Below, piece after piece: positions 17,801 to 29,123 of a stretch of 64,000 nt of DNA. Positions within the stretch are counted from its first letter, which is position 1; each line of letters starts with the position of its first letter. This DNA comes from Chelatococcus sambhunathii (GTDB taxonomy: Bacteria > Pseudomonadota > Alphaproteobacteria > Rhizobiales > Methylopilaceae), in assembly GCA_031316315.1 (NCBI GenBank), contig JADBEO010000001.1, positions 62,001-126,000 of the forward strand, given 5' to 3'. A model generated the notes under the pieces. The model was not told where the DNA came from and did not search any database. It was given only the letters and a program-made list of their open reading frames with translations. A program made the translations under genes and the position numbers.

Positions 17801-18043
17801 ATGAGCGACATTGCCGAACGGGTGAAGAAGATCGTGGTCGAACACCTCGGCGTCGACGCCGAGAAGGTCACCGAGAACGCGAGCTTCATCGACGACCTCG
17901 GCGCCGACAGCCTCGACACCGTCGAACTCGTTATGGCGTTCGAGGAAGAGTTCGGCTGCGAGATCCCGGACGACGCCGCCGAGACGATCCTCACCGTCGG
18001 CGACGCCACCCGCTTCCTCGAGAAGAACGCTGCTCAGGGCTGA
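17801..18043 (+). CDS. acpP: Acyl carrier protein
   Basis: 80 residues, acidic. [12 protein letters not shown] contains Ser37, the 4'-phosphopantetheine attachment site. The 256-base gap after fabG suggests acpP has its own promoter, as is common since ACP is needed in large amounts; I could not single out the boxes. Confidence 0.98.
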   Translation: MSDIAERVKKIVVEHLGVDAEKVTENASFIDDLGADSLDTVELVMAFEEEFGCEIPDDAAETILTVGDATRFLEKNAAQG

Positions 18044-18108
18044 TTTGCCTGGGCGGCCACGCAGGCCCGCATGAATTCCGACGACAGTCTCAGCATGAGG
18101 ACGACCCG

Positions 18109-19371
<1,263 letters not shown>

Positions 19372-19520
19372 TCGACACACAGTCGCGAGAGCGCTGCGGC
19401 TTTCGCCATATTCGCGGGTAGAGTGCGTCTGCATGCCGCCGGCGCGCCGCGCGTCGCGACATCAGGGGGAACCGCACGGCCACAATGGCCGGCCAGACGC
19501 GCCGAGGAAGACACCCGAGC

Positions 19521-20780
19521 ATGGCTCTCGATCCGAAGTCGTCGGCGCCCGGCGACGACCCGAAGGACGCGCCGCCGACGCCCGCTCCCGCCAGGCGCCG
19601 CCGTCGCCGCGACGGCGCGCTGGTCGGATATCTGAGCGGCGTCATGACCTTCCTGACGCTCGTCGCGCTCGCCGTCGGGGGGCTCGTCTACTGGGGCAAG
19701 TCGGAGTTCGACCGGCCGGGCCCGCTCGCCCAGCCGACCGCGGTGATGATCCAGCGCAACGCCGGCGTCACCGAGATCGCCGACAGCCTCGAGCGCGCCG
19801 GCGTCATCAGCGACGCCAACGTCTTCAAGGCCGGCGTCGGCGTCTACGGCGCGAAGGACAAGCTGCGCTACGGCGAGTACGCCTTCCCCGCCAATGTCAG
19901 CATGCGCGAGGCGATGGAGATCATCGTCTCGGGCAAGTCGATCGAGCATACAGTCACCATCCCCGAGGGGCTGACGAGCCTGCAGATCGTCGACAGGCTC
20001 CGGGACCAACCCATGCTCACCGGCGACATCAAGGAGACGCCGCCCGAGGGGTCGCTCCTGCCGGAGACCTACAAGTTCACGCGCGGGACGCCCCGCGAGC
20101 AGATCGTCGCCCGCATGAAGCAGCATCGGGACGATGTCCTCGCGGAGGTCTGGAAGGCCCGCGACCCGTCGGTGAGGGTGAAGTCGCCCGAGGAGTTGAT
20201 GACGCTCGCCTCGCTGGTCGAGAAGGAGACGGGCGTTCCCTCCGAGCGGCCGCAGGTCGCCGCCGTCTTCGCCAACCGCCTCGCGCGCGGCATGCGCCTG
20301 CAGTCCGATCCAACGATCGTCTACGGCCTCGTCGGGGGGCGCGGCACGCTCGGCCGCAGCCTGACGCGCTCCGACATCCAGTCGCGAACGCCCTACAACA
20401 CCTATGTCGTGCCGGGCCTGCCGGCCGGGCCGATCGCCAATCCGGGCCGGGCGGCGATCGAGGCCGCGGCGAACCCCGCCAAGACCAAGGACCTCTATTT
20501 CGTGGCGGACGGTTCCGGAGGCCACGCCTTCGCGCCGAACCTCGTCGAGCACAACAAGAACGTCGGCCGGTGGCGGCAGATCGAGAAGGCGCGCGGCGTT
20601 CCGGCCGACCGACTCGCGCCGGACGAGCAGACCCCCGAGACGACGCGCGAGCAGCCCGATCCGTCCGCCGAATCGGCGGATGCGACGGCCGCGGCGCCGC
20701 CGCCTCAGGGCGCAGCGACGAGCTCTACGCCGCAGCGCCCGAAGCCGAAGCCCGCGCCGCGCCAGCCGCGTCCGCAGTAG
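19521..20780 (+). CDS. mltG: Endolytic murein transglycosylase MltG
   Basis: 419 residues from the ATG at 19521; an upstream in-frame ATG at 19485 is also possible, and the Shine-Dalgarno spacing is only slightly better for 19521. A basic cytoplasmic stretch (RRRRRRDG) and one transmembrane helix (about residues 33-55) precede a LysM-like region and the YceG domain. LVEKETG holds the catalytic glutamate, with LQSDPTIVYGL and TPYNTYVVPGLPAGPI nearby. The last 60 residues are Pro/Ala-rich and disordered. It cleaves nascent glycan strands and so sets their length. Confidence 0.93.
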   Translation: MALDPKSSAPGDDPKDAPPTPAPARRRRRRDGALVGYLSGVMTFLTLVALAVGGLVYWGKSEFDRPGPLAQPTAVMIQRNAGVTEIADSLERAGVISDANVFKAGVGVYGAKDKLRYGEYAFPANVSMREAMEIIVSGKSIEHTVTIPEGLTSLQIVDRLRDQPMLTGDIKETPPEGSLLPETYKFTRGTPREQIVARMKQHRDDVLAEVWKARDPSVRVKSPEELMTLASLVEKETGVPSERPQVAAVFANRLARGMRLQSDPTIVYGLVGGRGTLGRSLTRSDIQSRTPYNTYVVPGLPAGPIANPGRAAIEAAANPAKTKDLYFVADGSGGHAFAPNLVEHNKNVGRWRQIEKARGVPADRLAPDEQTPETTREQPDPSAESADATAAAPPPQGAATSSTPQRPKPKPAPRQPRPQ

Positions 20781-20914
20781 ACGGGCCTCCGGAAACGCCC
20801 CATTCACGTCCGGCGGTGAAAAACGCGATCGGCGCGAGGTTCCGCGAGCGCCGAGCGCGAGAGTGTGGTCAATACGCGGTTCGCCGCTTCGCATGACACA
20901 GCCCGGGAGGCCCG

Positions 20915-21805
20915 ATGCCGCTCGCCAGCATGACCGGATTTTCGCGGGTCTCGGGGGATCTCGGCCCGGCCCGCTGGACCTGGGAGGTCCGCAGCGTCAA
21001 CGCCAAGGGCCTCGACATCCGCCTGCGCCTGCCGCCGGGTTTCGACGAAGTTGAGCAGGCGGCGCGCTCGATCGCCCAGGCGCGCCTCAAGCGGGGCTCC
21101 GTGCAGGCGACGCTGACGATGGAGCGCCCGAGCTCCGGCGCCGAGATCCGCATCAACGAGGGGGCGCTCGCCGCCATCCTGTCGGCGGCGGCCGCAATCT
21201 CCGAGCGCGTGCCGGGCGCGGCGGCGCCGACGATCGACGGGCTGCTCGCCCAGCGGGGCGTCGTCGAGTTCGTGGAGCCGGAGGAGACCGCGGAGGAACG
21301 CGCCTCACTCGTAGAGGCTATCTCCGCGGACTTCGCGAACGCGACGTCGGAGCTCGAGCGCGCCCGCGCGGGCGAGGGCGCGGCGCTGGAGACGATCCTG
21401 CTCGAGCGGCTGTCGCGCATAGAGGAGCTGACGAAGGCCGCCGACGCCTGCCCGGCGCGCCAGCCGGAGGCGGTCCGGAAGCGGCTGGCGGAGCAGGTCG
21501 CGGCGCTGGTCGGAACCGGCGTCGCGCTCGATCCCGACCGCCTCCATCAGGAGGCGGCGCTGCTCGCGGCGCGCGCCGACGTGCGCGAGGAGATCGACCG
21601 CCTCTTCGCCCATGTCGAGGCGGCGCGGGCGCTGATCCGGGAGGGCGGCGCCGTCGGGCGCCGGCTCGACTTCCTCGCGCAGGAGTTCGGGCGCGAATCG
21701 AACACGCTCTGCGCCAAGTCGAACGACCGCTCGCTGACCGCCGTCGGCCTGGAGCTCAAGGCCGTCGTCGAACAGTTCCGCGAGCAGGTCCAGAACGTGG
21801 AGTGA
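20915..21805 (+). CDS. yicC: YicC family endoribonuclease-like protein
   Basis: 296 residues. The N-terminal SMTGFSR and the C-terminal GRRLDFLAQEFGRESNTLCAKSND in outline are the YicC signatures. Family members have been reported as manganese-dependent RNases with effects on small RNA decay. The gene overlaps gmk (GTGA), a pairing conserved across many proteobacteria. Confidence 0.93.
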   Translation: MPLASMTGFSRVSGDLGPARWTWEVRSVNAKGLDIRLRLPPGFDEVEQAARSIAQARLKRGSVQATLTMERPSSGAEIRINEGALAAILSAAAAISERVPGAAAPTIDGLLAQRGVVEFVEPEETAEERASLVEAISADFANATSELERARAGEGAALETILLERLSRIEELTKAADACPARQPEAVRKRLAEQVAALVGTGVALDPDRLHQEAALLAARADVREEIDRLFAHVEAARALIREGGAVGRRLDFLAQEFGRESNTLCAKSNDRSLTAVGLELKAVVEQFREQVQNVE

Positions 21806-22497
21806 GCGTCGTGTCGTCGAAACTCGCAGCCAAGTCCGACAGCGCGCCGGCCGAACGCCTCGAACGGCGAGGCGTCATGCTGATCCTGTCCTCCCCGTCC
21901 GGCGCGGGCAAGTCGACGCTCACTCGCGCTCTGCTCGACACGGATCCCGACATCATGCTGTCGATCTCGGCGACGACGCGCCAGAAGCGGCCGAGCGAGG
22001 CGGACGGCGTGCATTACCACTTCCTGAGGCAGCGCGAGTTCGACGCCATGCGCGACGCGGGCGAGCTGCTGGAGTGGGCCGAGGTTCACGGCAACTGCTA
22101 CGGCTCGCCGCGTGAGCCGGTTGAGCGGTCGCTTCGTGAGGGGCGCGACGTGCTGTTCGACATCGACTGGCAGGGGACGCTCCAGGTCCGACAGGCCATG
22201 GCGGCGGACGTCGCGACGGTGTTCATCCTGCCGCCGTCGGTCGGCGAGCTCAGGTCGCGGCTCGAACGCAGAGCCGAGGACACGCCCGAGGTGATCGACC
22301 GCCGGCTGAAGAACGCCGCCGTCGAGATCGAGCGCGGCGCGGGCTATGACTATGTCGTGATCAACGACGACTTCGGCCGATGCCTCGATGAGGTGCGGGC
22401 GATCCTGAAGGCGGAGCGCTTGAAGCGCTTCCGCCAGCCCGGCGTGACGGCGTTCGCCGAGACGCTGGTCCGGGAGCTCGGCCAGAGCCTGCTGTGA
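21802..22497 (+). CDS. gmk: Guanylate kinase
   Basis: 231 residues from a GTG at 21802 overlapping the yicC stop; a second GTG at 21811 is an alternative. SSPSGAGKSTLTR is the P-loop, followed by SATTRQKRPSEADGVHYHF and HGNCYGSPREPV, the GMP-binding region. Converts GMP to GDP with ATP. Its stop overlaps the start of a small membrane protein gene. Confidence 0.96.
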   Translation: MSVVSSKLAAKSDSAPAERLERRGVMLILSSPSGAGKSTLTRALLDTDPDIMLSISATTRQKRPSEADGVHYHFLRQREFDAMRDAGELLEWAEVHGNCYGSPREPVERSLREGRDVLFDIDWQGTLQVRQAMAADVATVFILPPSVGELRSRLERRAEDTPEVIDRRLKNAAVEIERGAGYDYVVINDDFGRCLDEVRAILKAERLKRFRQPGVTAFAETLVRELGQSLL

Positions 22498-22772
22498 CGC
22501 AGGAGCAGCCTGCGGACGACGGCGACGACGAGGCTCACCGGCTTGTCCTCATCGAGCGGGTGAAGCTGACGGCGACCTTCATCAACACGATCGCGTCGGG
22601 CTCGGTGCTGGCCGGCATCGTGATCCCGATGGCGTCGCTGCTGTCCGGCGCAATGCCGGACGGAACCCATGTCTCCGCCTTTCGTCTCGGAATGAGCGCG
22701 ATCATTTGGCTTTTTACGGGCGCCATCCTACATTCCTTTGCAAGACGACTGCTCGGGAATATCGATCGATGA
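22494..22772 (+). CDS. Small two-helix membrane protein of unknown function
   Basis: 92 residues from a GTG at 22494 overlapping the gmk stop. After an acidic N-terminus, two hydrophobic segments lie at about residues 31-50 and 63-82. No family recognised. It overlaps the next tiny gene by four bases (ATGA), so both are translationally coupled to gmk. Confidence 0.6.
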   Translation: MTQEQPADDGDDEAHRLVLIERVKLTATFINTIASGSVLAGIVIPMASLLSGAMPDGTHVSAFRLGMSAIIWLFTGAILHSFARRLLGNIDR

Positions 22773-22918
22773 CCGCTGAGATCTACCTGCTCTACGTCGC
22801 TCCGCTGGTGCTGTTGGCCTTTGGCGCTGGCGTGTTCGCCGTCACCAACATGGTCGACGGCCGCGACGCGCGGCGTCTGCAGCCGGTGCGCGTGCGCCGG
22901 AACCACGATCGCCGCTGA
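22769..22918 (+). CDS. 49-residue single-helix membrane protein
   Basis: MTAEIYLLYVAPLVLLAFG opens one clear transmembrane helix (about residues 5-25), and the rest is short and very basic (ARRLQPVRVRRNHDRR), suggesting the C-terminus stays in the cytoplasm. It starts in an ATGA overlap with the preceding gene. Too small for family recognition; the overlap is the best sign that it is real. Confidence 0.55.
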   Translation: MTAEIYLLYVAPLVLLAFGAGVFAVTNMVDGRDARRLQPVRVRRNHDRR

Positions 22919-22933
22919 GCGGAAAGGCTTCCG

Positions 22934-23776
22934 CTAAACCATGGCCGCTCGCGCGCGAGCGAGCGCCACAAACCCTTCGACGGGAATCTCCTCCGCCCGG
23001 CGCGTCGCCTCGATGCCGGCCGCCGACAGAAGCGCAGCGGCGTCGCCGAGGCTCTTGAGGCTCTGGCGCAGCATCTTGCGCCGTTGGCCAAACGCGGCCT
23101 GCGTCACGATCTCAAGATCGCGTACGGGGCAGGGGAGCGGCGACTGGCGCGGCTCAAGCCGCACCACCGAGGACGTCACCTTCGGCGGCGGCGTGAACGC
23201 CTGCGGCCCGACGTCGAAAGCGATCTTCGCTTCGCACCGCCAGCCGCACAGCACGGCCAATCGGCCGTAGGCGTCGTCGCCAGGTTGGGCGACGATCCGC
23301 TCCGCGACCTCGCGCTGGAACATCAGCACCAGCCTGTCCCACCAGGGAGGCCAGCGATCGGCCGCGACCCAGCCGATCAGCAGGGGCGTCGCGACGTTGT
23401 AAGGCAAGTTGGCGACCACCCGCGCCGGGCCGTCGCCGGCGAGAGCGGCCATGTCTACGCCGAGCGCGTCGTCCTCGACGACGTCCAGCCGGCCGGGATA
23501 GCGCGCCTGGACCTCGGCCAGCGCCGCGATCGCGCGCGTGTCCTTCTCGATCGCAACGACGCGCTTCGCGCCTTCAGCGAGCAAGGCCCGCGTCAGGCCG
23601 CCAGGGCCGGGCCCGACCTCGACGACGGTGACGCCCTCGAGCCGCCCGCCGGCGCGCGCGATCCGGCTCGTCAGGTTGAGGTCGAGCAGGAAATTCTGGC
23701 CGAGCGACTTCTTCGGGGCGAGGTCGTGACGGCGGATGACGTCCCTGAGCGGCGGGAGGTCGTCGAGCTGGCTCAT
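22934..23776 (-). CDS. rsmA: 16S rRNA dimethyladenosine transferase
   Basis: 280 residues. [23 protein letters not shown] (SAM-binding motif I) and [13 protein letters not shown] (the NLPY catalytic motif) identify KsgA/RsmA. It dimethylates two adjacent adenosines near the 3' end of 16S rRNA. Its start overlaps the pdxA stop (ATGA); the two are usually paired. Confidence 0.96.
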   Translation of the reverse strand: MSQLDDLPPLRDVIRRHDLAPKKSLGQNFLLDLNLTSRIARAGGRLEGVTVVEVGPGPGGLTRALLAEGAKRVVAIEKDTRAIAALAEVQARYPGRLDVVEDDALGVDMAALAGDGPARVVANLPYNVATPLLIGWVAADRWPPWWDRLVLMFQREVAERIVAQPGDDAYGRLAVLCGWRCEAKIAFDVGPQAFTPPPKVTSSVVRLEPRQSPLPCPVRDLEIVTQAAFGQRRKMLRQSLKSLGDAAALLSAAGIEATRRAEEIPVEGFVALARARAAMV

Positions 23777-24801
23777 GCCGGCAGGGGCTCGCGGGCGAGC
23801 TGCGCCGCAAGGCCGAGCGCCGCCCTCAGGCTGTCCGGGTTCCCGGCCCCGGTCCCGGCGATGTCGAAGGCCGTTCCATGGTCCGGCGAGGTCCGCACGA
23901 AGGGCAGTCCGAGCGTCACGTTCACGGCGCGGTCGAAAGCCAGCGTCTTCACCGGGATCAGCGCCTGGTCGTGATACATGGCGAGCGCCGCGTCATAGCG
24001 TTTGCGCGCGGCGGCGTGGAACATCGTGTCGGCCGGATGCGGCCCGGTGGCGACGATCCCCTCCGCCTTGAGACGCTCCACCGCGGGCGCGACGATCTCG
24101 GCGTCCTCCGAACCGAGCTTGCCGTCCTCGCCCGCATGCGGGTTCAGCCCGGCGACGGCGAGCCGCGGATGCTCGATCCGGAAGCGGCGGCGGAGGTCGC
24201 GGGCGACGACGCGGCCGGTCTCCACGATGTCGTCCGTGGTCAACGCCGCGCAGGCGTCCTTCAGCGGCACATGGACGGTGACGGGAACGACCGCGATCTC
24301 CTCCGCCCAGAGCAGCATCACGGCGCGCGCCGGCTGGCCCCAGAGCTCCTCGGCCAGCGCGCCGAGATATTCGGTGTGGCCGGGATGGGCGAAGCCCGCC
24401 TCCAGCAGCGGCGCCTTGGCGATCGGGAGCGTCGTCAGCGCGCAGCATCGGCCGCCGTGCACGAACTCGACTCCCCGTCGGATCGCCTCGACCACGGCGG
24501 CGGCGTCGCGCGGGTCGGGGCGGCCGGGCTCGGCGCGGCAAGGCTCGCCCAGGGGCAGAACGGGAAACCGATCGCCGAACAGGGCCGGGGCGCCTTCCGG
24601 CTCGGTCTCAGCGAGCGGGACATCGAGCCCGATCAGGCGCGCCCGATCGGCGAAGACCGCGGGATCGCCCAGCGCCACGAAGGCGGGAACAGGCTCGCGA
24701 CGTCGCGCGGCCCACAGCGCGAGGGCGAGCTCGACGCCGACGCCGGCCGGTTCGCCCATCGAGAGCGCGAGCGGCCTGAAGTCGGCGGAGCCGGAACCCA
24801 T
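23773..24801 (-). CDS. pdxA: 4-hydroxythreonine-4-phosphate dehydrogenase
   Basis: 342 residues. [12 protein letters not shown] at the start, the metal-binding HPGHTEYLG histidine and [13 protein letters not shown] are PdxA signatures. Part of the DXP-dependent pyridoxal phosphate pathway. It lies between surA and rsmA, the standard proteobacterial order. Confidence 0.95.
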   Translation of the reverse strand: MGSGSADFRPLALSMGEPAGVGVELALALWAARRREPVPAFVALGDPAVFADRARLIGLDVPLAETEPEGAPALFGDRFPVLPLGEPCRAEPGRPDPRDAAAVVEAIRRGVEFVHGGRCCALTTLPIAKAPLLEAGFAHPGHTEYLGALAEELWGQPARAVMLLWAEEIAVVPVTVHVPLKDACAALTTDDIVETGRVVARDLRRRFRIEHPRLAVAGLNPHAGEDGKLGSEDAEIVAPAVERLKAEGIVATGPHPADTMFHAAARKRYDAALAMYHDQALIPVKTLAFDRAVNVTLGLPFVRTSPDHGTAFDIAGTGAGNPDSLRAALGLAAQLAREPLPA

Positions 24802-24823
24802 GGCGCGCCGGCGTCCTGTGTCG

Positions 24824-25738
24824 TCAGCGGTGGACGATGACGGCGCGCGACCTCAGCTGGGCCAGATACTGCTTGGACTTTTCCTCGGCTTCCTTGCTGC
24901 CGACCTGCTCGAGCGCGTTGGTGCGCATCGCGTCGTCGTCCGCGATCTGCTTGCGCTCGCACACCGCGATCATCTCCCAGCCCTGCTCGCCGCGCTGAGG
25001 CTCGGTCAGACCGCCGATCTTGGTCTTGTCGAGAGTCTCGGCGAGCTCCTTGCCGAGGCCTGCGCTCGACCGCGTCACCGGCTCCTTGACCGCGACGTCG
25101 CGTAGCGCAGCGCCGAACTCGACCGCGCGGTCGCAGCCGGGAAAGCGCCCGCGCGCGCCGTTCGCTTCCGCGCGGCGCTGGCTGGCCTGGGCGTCGCTCG
25201 CGCCTTTCGGCAGCACGAAGATCACCTGACGGAGCGTGTATTGCGTCGCCTTGTTGCTGGCGCCGGCGCCGCCGGTCGTCATCGCCATGGCGACGCTCTT
25301 CTGGGCGAGCACGGCCGCATACTTGCGGCGGATCAGCGTCGCCCAACCGATCTCGGCCTTGATGCGGTCCTTCAGCGTCTGCGGGTTGACGCCGCGCTGC
25401 TGGATCGCCTTGGAGAACATGTCCGCGCTGAGCTTCATGCGCTGGGCGATCGAAGCGTAGGCGGCGTCGACCTGGGAGTCCGGCGGCAGCATGTTGTAGC
25501 GGCCCGCCTCCATGATCTTGAGCTTTTCGTCGATCAGCTCGTCCAGCGTTCCTTGGGTCGCCTTGCCGCCGGAGAGCTTGGTCAGCGCTGAGCGCGCCGC
25601 GACCTCGCTCGACAGGATCGGCTGCCCGTTGACGATCACCGCGATCGACTGGGCGGCGGCCGGCCCCGCATGGAGCGCGGCCAGGGCCAGCGGCGCGAGG
25701 ACCAGAGCGAGGAGCCGAGAACGCGACGTCGGGAGCAT
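24824..25738 (-). CDS. surA: SurA-type periplasmic peptidyl-prolyl isomerase/chaperone
   Basis: 304 residues with a signal peptide ending GPAAAQ near residue 30. The SurA N-terminal domain (IAVIVNGQPILSSEVAARSAL in part, and DELIDEKLK) is followed by a single degenerate parvulin-like domain (about residues 165-275, FVLPKGASDAQA to GWEMIAV). E. coli SurA is longer with two parvulin domains; the short form is common in alphaproteobacteria. It escorts outer-membrane proteins and lies next to its client lptD. Confidence 0.88.
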   Translation of the reverse strand: MLPTSRSRLLALVLAPLALAALHAGPAAAQSIAVIVNGQPILSSEVAARSALTKLSGGKATQGTLDELIDEKLKIMEAGRYNMLPPDSQVDAAYASIAQRMKLSADMFSKAIQQRGVNPQTLKDRIKAEIGWATLIRRKYAAVLAQKSVAMAMTTGGAGASNKATQYTLRQVIFVLPKGASDAQASQRRAEANGARGRFPGCDRAVEFGAALRDVAVKEPVTRSSAGLGKELAETLDKTKIGGLTEPQRGEQGWEMIAVCERKQIADDDAMRTNALEQVGSKEAEEKSKQYLAQLRSRAVIVHR

Positions 25739-25841
25739 GGCGGACCTGTTCTTCGGGTCTTGGAATCGACGGATTCGCCCGGACGCGGCCGTTTTGCCGT
25801 CCCCGCGCTTACCGCGTCAACATGCGCCGCACACAGGCCGA

Positions 25842-28454
25842 TCAGAAGCGCGTGCTGCTGCTCGACATCGGGCCGGTGGAGCCGAAGCCTTCGCTGTCGC
25901 TCGGGCCGGAGCGGTTGCGCGTCGACAGACTGACGCCGCCGAGCGTTCGGAAATCGACCTTCAGCAGGAATCTGTGGTCGATCTGTGACGTGCGCACGGT
26001 CTCGGTCGTGGTGTCGACCTGGCGAATATAGCTGAAGGCCAGCGACAGACACTGCTGGATGTCGTCGAGGCCGAAGCCGATCTGCGTGCGGTCGAATTCC
26101 TTGTCGTCGAAATTGTAGCGGGCGCCGCCCTCGACGTAGATGTCCTTCTTCACATAGACGCGGCCGCCGGCCAGCACGCCTTCGCGAATGTAGTCGTAGC
26201 CCTGCAACGGCTGCTGGTCGTAGCGGCCGTAGATCACGTTGGCCTGCCAGCGCTCGAACTGGGCGCGCGCGGCGATCTCGGCGGAGCGGAACTTGAAGCC
26301 GTCCTCGTCGAACCGGAAATGCCCGTCGAAGCCGAGATGCGCGTTCGGCGCGAAGGAGACGCCGCCGACATAGTCCGACTTGTCCTTGTCGAGGCCGGTG
26401 TCGATCGCGGTGCGCGTCGCGTCGATCGCCTCGAAGGAGTTGCGGCCCATGATCTGGTAGGACTGGCCGGCCAGCACGGCGAAGGTCGCGCCGGTCCCGG
26501 TCGTCCAGGTGTACTGGCCGCCGACATTGACGCGGCTGCCGCCCTCGATGCGGTCGTAGCCGGAGAACTTGTCCCACGAGAACAGGACCGTGTCGTCGAA
26601 CAGCAGGCTCTGCGCGTCCTCGTTCGGCAGACGGCCGACGTCGGTCTCGTTCGGGCGCAGGATGATCTGCGCGATCGGCTCGATCTGGTGGTCGCCGAAG
26701 CTGGTGTGGGCGATGAACGGATAGCGGTATTCGAGGCCGGCGCCGGCCATGCCGCGGAACAGCGCGTCCTGCCGGGCGTCGAGGAACGGCCCCATGCGCG
26801 GATCGCCGCTCGGGTCGGTGTAGATCAGGTCGCCGCGCACGAAGGCGAAGGGCGTCCAGACCTGTCCGATCGGGTCGATGAAGCGCCGCCGCCACTGGGC
26901 GTCGAGCGAGATGCGGTTGTACGTGCCTTCGGCCCCGACGAGCGCGTTGTCCGGCCGCCGCATCAGCGAGCCGTCCGCGGCGCGCGGCTGCAGTCGGGTG
27001 CGGTACTGCGCCGTGTCGAACTCGTCGCGATAGAGGTTCGTGGCGTTCAGGTTGAACGAGAACTCGCCGCCCGCGACCGGCTCGTCGACCGTATAGTTGT
27101 AGTCGATGACCGGCGCGACCCAGGGCAGGCGGTCCTGCCGGTCGTAGCGCGTCATGCCGTAGAACTGATAGGCGCGCGCCTCGAACCAGCTGCGGTTTCC
27201 TTGGCCGGAGAGATAGATCGTCGAGGTCGCGTCGGTCGGCGAGCCCCAGAGATTGTAGTCCGAGCGCACCCATTTGTCGGACACCGCATTGATGTCCCAA
27301 CCCCACTTCCAGCGCTCGTTGATGTCGAAGTCGCCCTTGGTGCTGAAGACCCAGCGATCTTCCTCGCTGCCCGGGCCGACGGTGAGGCCGACGTCCTGCG
27401 GCTGGCGGCGGCGCAACTGCGTGGGATCGTTGCGCTTATAGAGCGGTGGGACCTTGTCGTAGAACTCGTCGGTGTTGAGCTGGTGGATGCCGGCGGCGCG
27501 GATGTTGAAGGCGCCGTCCATCAGCTGCTGGCGGTACTCGCCCTTCAGCATCACGCCCTGCTTGGTCGAGGTGACCGGCGTCAGCGTCAGGTCGGAGGTC
27601 GGCGACAGGGCCCAGAAATATGGCGTCTCGATCAGGTAGCCGACGTCGCCGGCGTGGCTGACCGAGGGCGCGAGCAGTCCGGACTTGCGCTTCACCGTCG
27701 GGTCCGGGCTCGAGAAGAACGGCACCCAGGCGATCGGCTGGCCCATGAACTCGAAGGTGGCGCTCTCGTAGTAGACCATCTTCTCGTCTTCGCGCCAGAT
27801 GATCCGCTTGGCCTTGATCTGCCAGAGCGGCGGCTTCTCGGGGTTCTCGCGGCAGATCTGGCAGGCGGTGTAGACGGCGCGGTCGAACACCGAAAGCTGG
27901 CCGTTCTCGCGCTTGGCCTGTGCGGCGGCGAGATGGGTCTCGTTCGGCGTCTCGATCCTCAGCGAGCGGATGAGTCCGTCGCGGAAGTTGTCGGTGATGT
28001 CGAGGTTTTCGGCGTAGACGATGTTGCCGTTGCGCTCCGTCAGCTTGACGGCGCCGCTGGCGACGACGCGGTTGGTCTTCTGGCTGTAGACCACCTTGTC
28101 GGCCTGCAGCGCGCGGCCGTCGTAATAGATGTCGACCCGGCCGACCGCGGTGACGATCTCGCGGTCGTAGTCGTAGACGAGCTCCTTGGCCTCCATCAGC
28201 ATCTTGGCGTTCGGGTCCTTGCGGGTCCCGACGTCGCTGAGGCTGCCGATAGGCCTGGTGCCAGTCGGGCCGTATTTCTTCGGCTTGGGCTTGGGCGGCA
28301 GCAGGTCGCCGGCCGACGGCAGGCCGGCCTCGATCGCGACGGCGGCGGGGATCGCGGCGAACGACAGCGCGCCCGCCGCCGCGACGGTCGCGGCGAGACG
28401 TATGGCAGGCCGGATGCGACGTACGCCGCGCGTCAAGCCGATCGCCCTCGCCAA
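25842..28454 (-). CDS. lptD: LPS-assembly protein LptD
   Basis: 870 residues with a signal peptide (hydrophobic core about 20-40, ending AVAIEAG). The periplasmic OstA/LptA-like jellyroll (LVYDYDREIVTAVGRVDIYY in part) is followed by the 26-strand barrel with many aromatic strands (WAPVIDYNYTVDEP). Cysteines in TACQICRENPEK sit near the jellyroll/barrel junction. It inserts LPS into the outer leaflet together with LptE. In many relatives lptF and lptG come immediately before it; here they do not. Confidence 0.95.
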   Translation of the reverse strand: MARAIGLTRGVRRIRPAIRLAATVAAAGALSFAAIPAAVAIEAGLPSAGDLLPPKPKPKKYGPTGTRPIGSLSDVGTRKDPNAKMLMEAKELVYDYDREIVTAVGRVDIYYDGRALQADKVVYSQKTNRVVASGAVKLTERNGNIVYAENLDITDNFRDGLIRSLRIETPNETHLAAAQAKRENGQLSVFDRAVYTACQICRENPEKPPLWQIKAKRIIWREDEKMVYYESATFEFMGQPIAWVPFFSSPDPTVKRKSGLLAPSVSHAGDVGYLIETPYFWALSPTSDLTLTPVTSTKQGVMLKGEYRQQLMDGAFNIRAAGIHQLNTDEFYDKVPPLYKRNDPTQLRRRQPQDVGLTVGPGSEEDRWVFSTKGDFDINERWKWGWDINAVSDKWVRSDYNLWGSPTDATSTIYLSGQGNRSWFEARAYQFYGMTRYDRQDRLPWVAPVIDYNYTVDEPVAGGEFSFNLNATNLYRDEFDTAQYRTRLQPRAADGSLMRRPDNALVGAEGTYNRISLDAQWRRRFIDPIGQVWTPFAFVRGDLIYTDPSGDPRMGPFLDARQDALFRGMAGAGLEYRYPFIAHTSFGDHQIEPIAQIILRPNETDVGRLPNEDAQSLLFDDTVLFSWDKFSGYDRIEGGSRVNVGGQYTWTTGTGATFAVLAGQSYQIMGRNSFEAIDATRTAIDTGLDKDKSDYVGGVSFAPNAHLGFDGHFRFDEDGFKFRSAEIAARAQFERWQANVIYGRYDQQPLQGYDYIREGVLAGGRVYVKKDIYVEGGARYNFDDKEFDRTQIGFGLDDIQQCLSLAFSYIRQVDTTTETVRTSQIDHRFLLKVDFRTLGGVSLSTRNRSGPSDSEGFGSTGPMSSSSTRF

Positions 28455-29123
28455 AACCCCCTCGATGCGTTGCGCCCCACGAAGCTGGCGGCGGACGAGC
28501 GCGCATGCGCCGAGCCCGCCGCCCCCGATCTCACCGTGGCGGCGCTTCCGCCATAAAGCACGAAGCCCAACGGCGCGCCATCGCGCCGCGAAGCGTCGCA
28601 GGCGTGATCTGAAATCCGAGGGATTTGGGTCACATGGAGCGGGAGCCGGCCGAGTTCCGGGGAGCGCCGATTCTCGAGATGCGCCGGGGGCAGGCCCATG
28701 ATCGAACGCCGATACGCAAACATGGCGGACGCGCTCTCGGCGGGACGGACCCCGTCGGGGAGCGGATGAGCGACAATGGCGGAGCGAGGTTTACGGCTTA
28801 TGACCGATCGCGCGGGCCGCCGGACGGCGGCGCAACGAATCGACCGAGAGAGCCGTCCGGAACGCGACATGCAGACTGAAACCTCAGCGGAGCGGGCGCG
28901 CCCGACGACCGCGCCGCGACAGCTCCGGCGCCAATTGACCGACCGGAGAGGCCGCGCGCAAGCCTTTCGAGACGACGCGACCGGCGCCGATGGTGGAAGG
29001 CCGCGCGGCTGTCGTATAGAGGAGACACGACCCCGCCCGCCCGAGGCGGGCGATCCCGAGCGTCTCCGCGCGTCGCGCGAGGGAGATGGCCGGGGACGGA
29101 CATTCACGAAGGCTGACGTCACA
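28455..29123. other. 669-base gene-free divergent region between lptD and pepA
   Basis: No frame here has family resemblance or normal codon use. It must hold the promoters for both lptD (minus) and pepA (plus). The long frame running into pepA from 28776 is an open shadow of arginine-rich composition rather than a true N-terminus. In most Hyphomicrobiales this is where lptF and lptG lie; I see no remnant of them. Confidence 0.6.

Noticed and set aside
26319-28556. Long plus-strand frame opposite lptD (over 700 codons)
   Set aside because: It mirrors lptD in a high-GC antisense frame and has no recognisable domain; lptD is certain on the other strand.
28776-29123. N-terminal extension of pepA
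   Set aside because: Arginine-rich, unlike any PepA, and the ATG at 29124 gives normal length and start.
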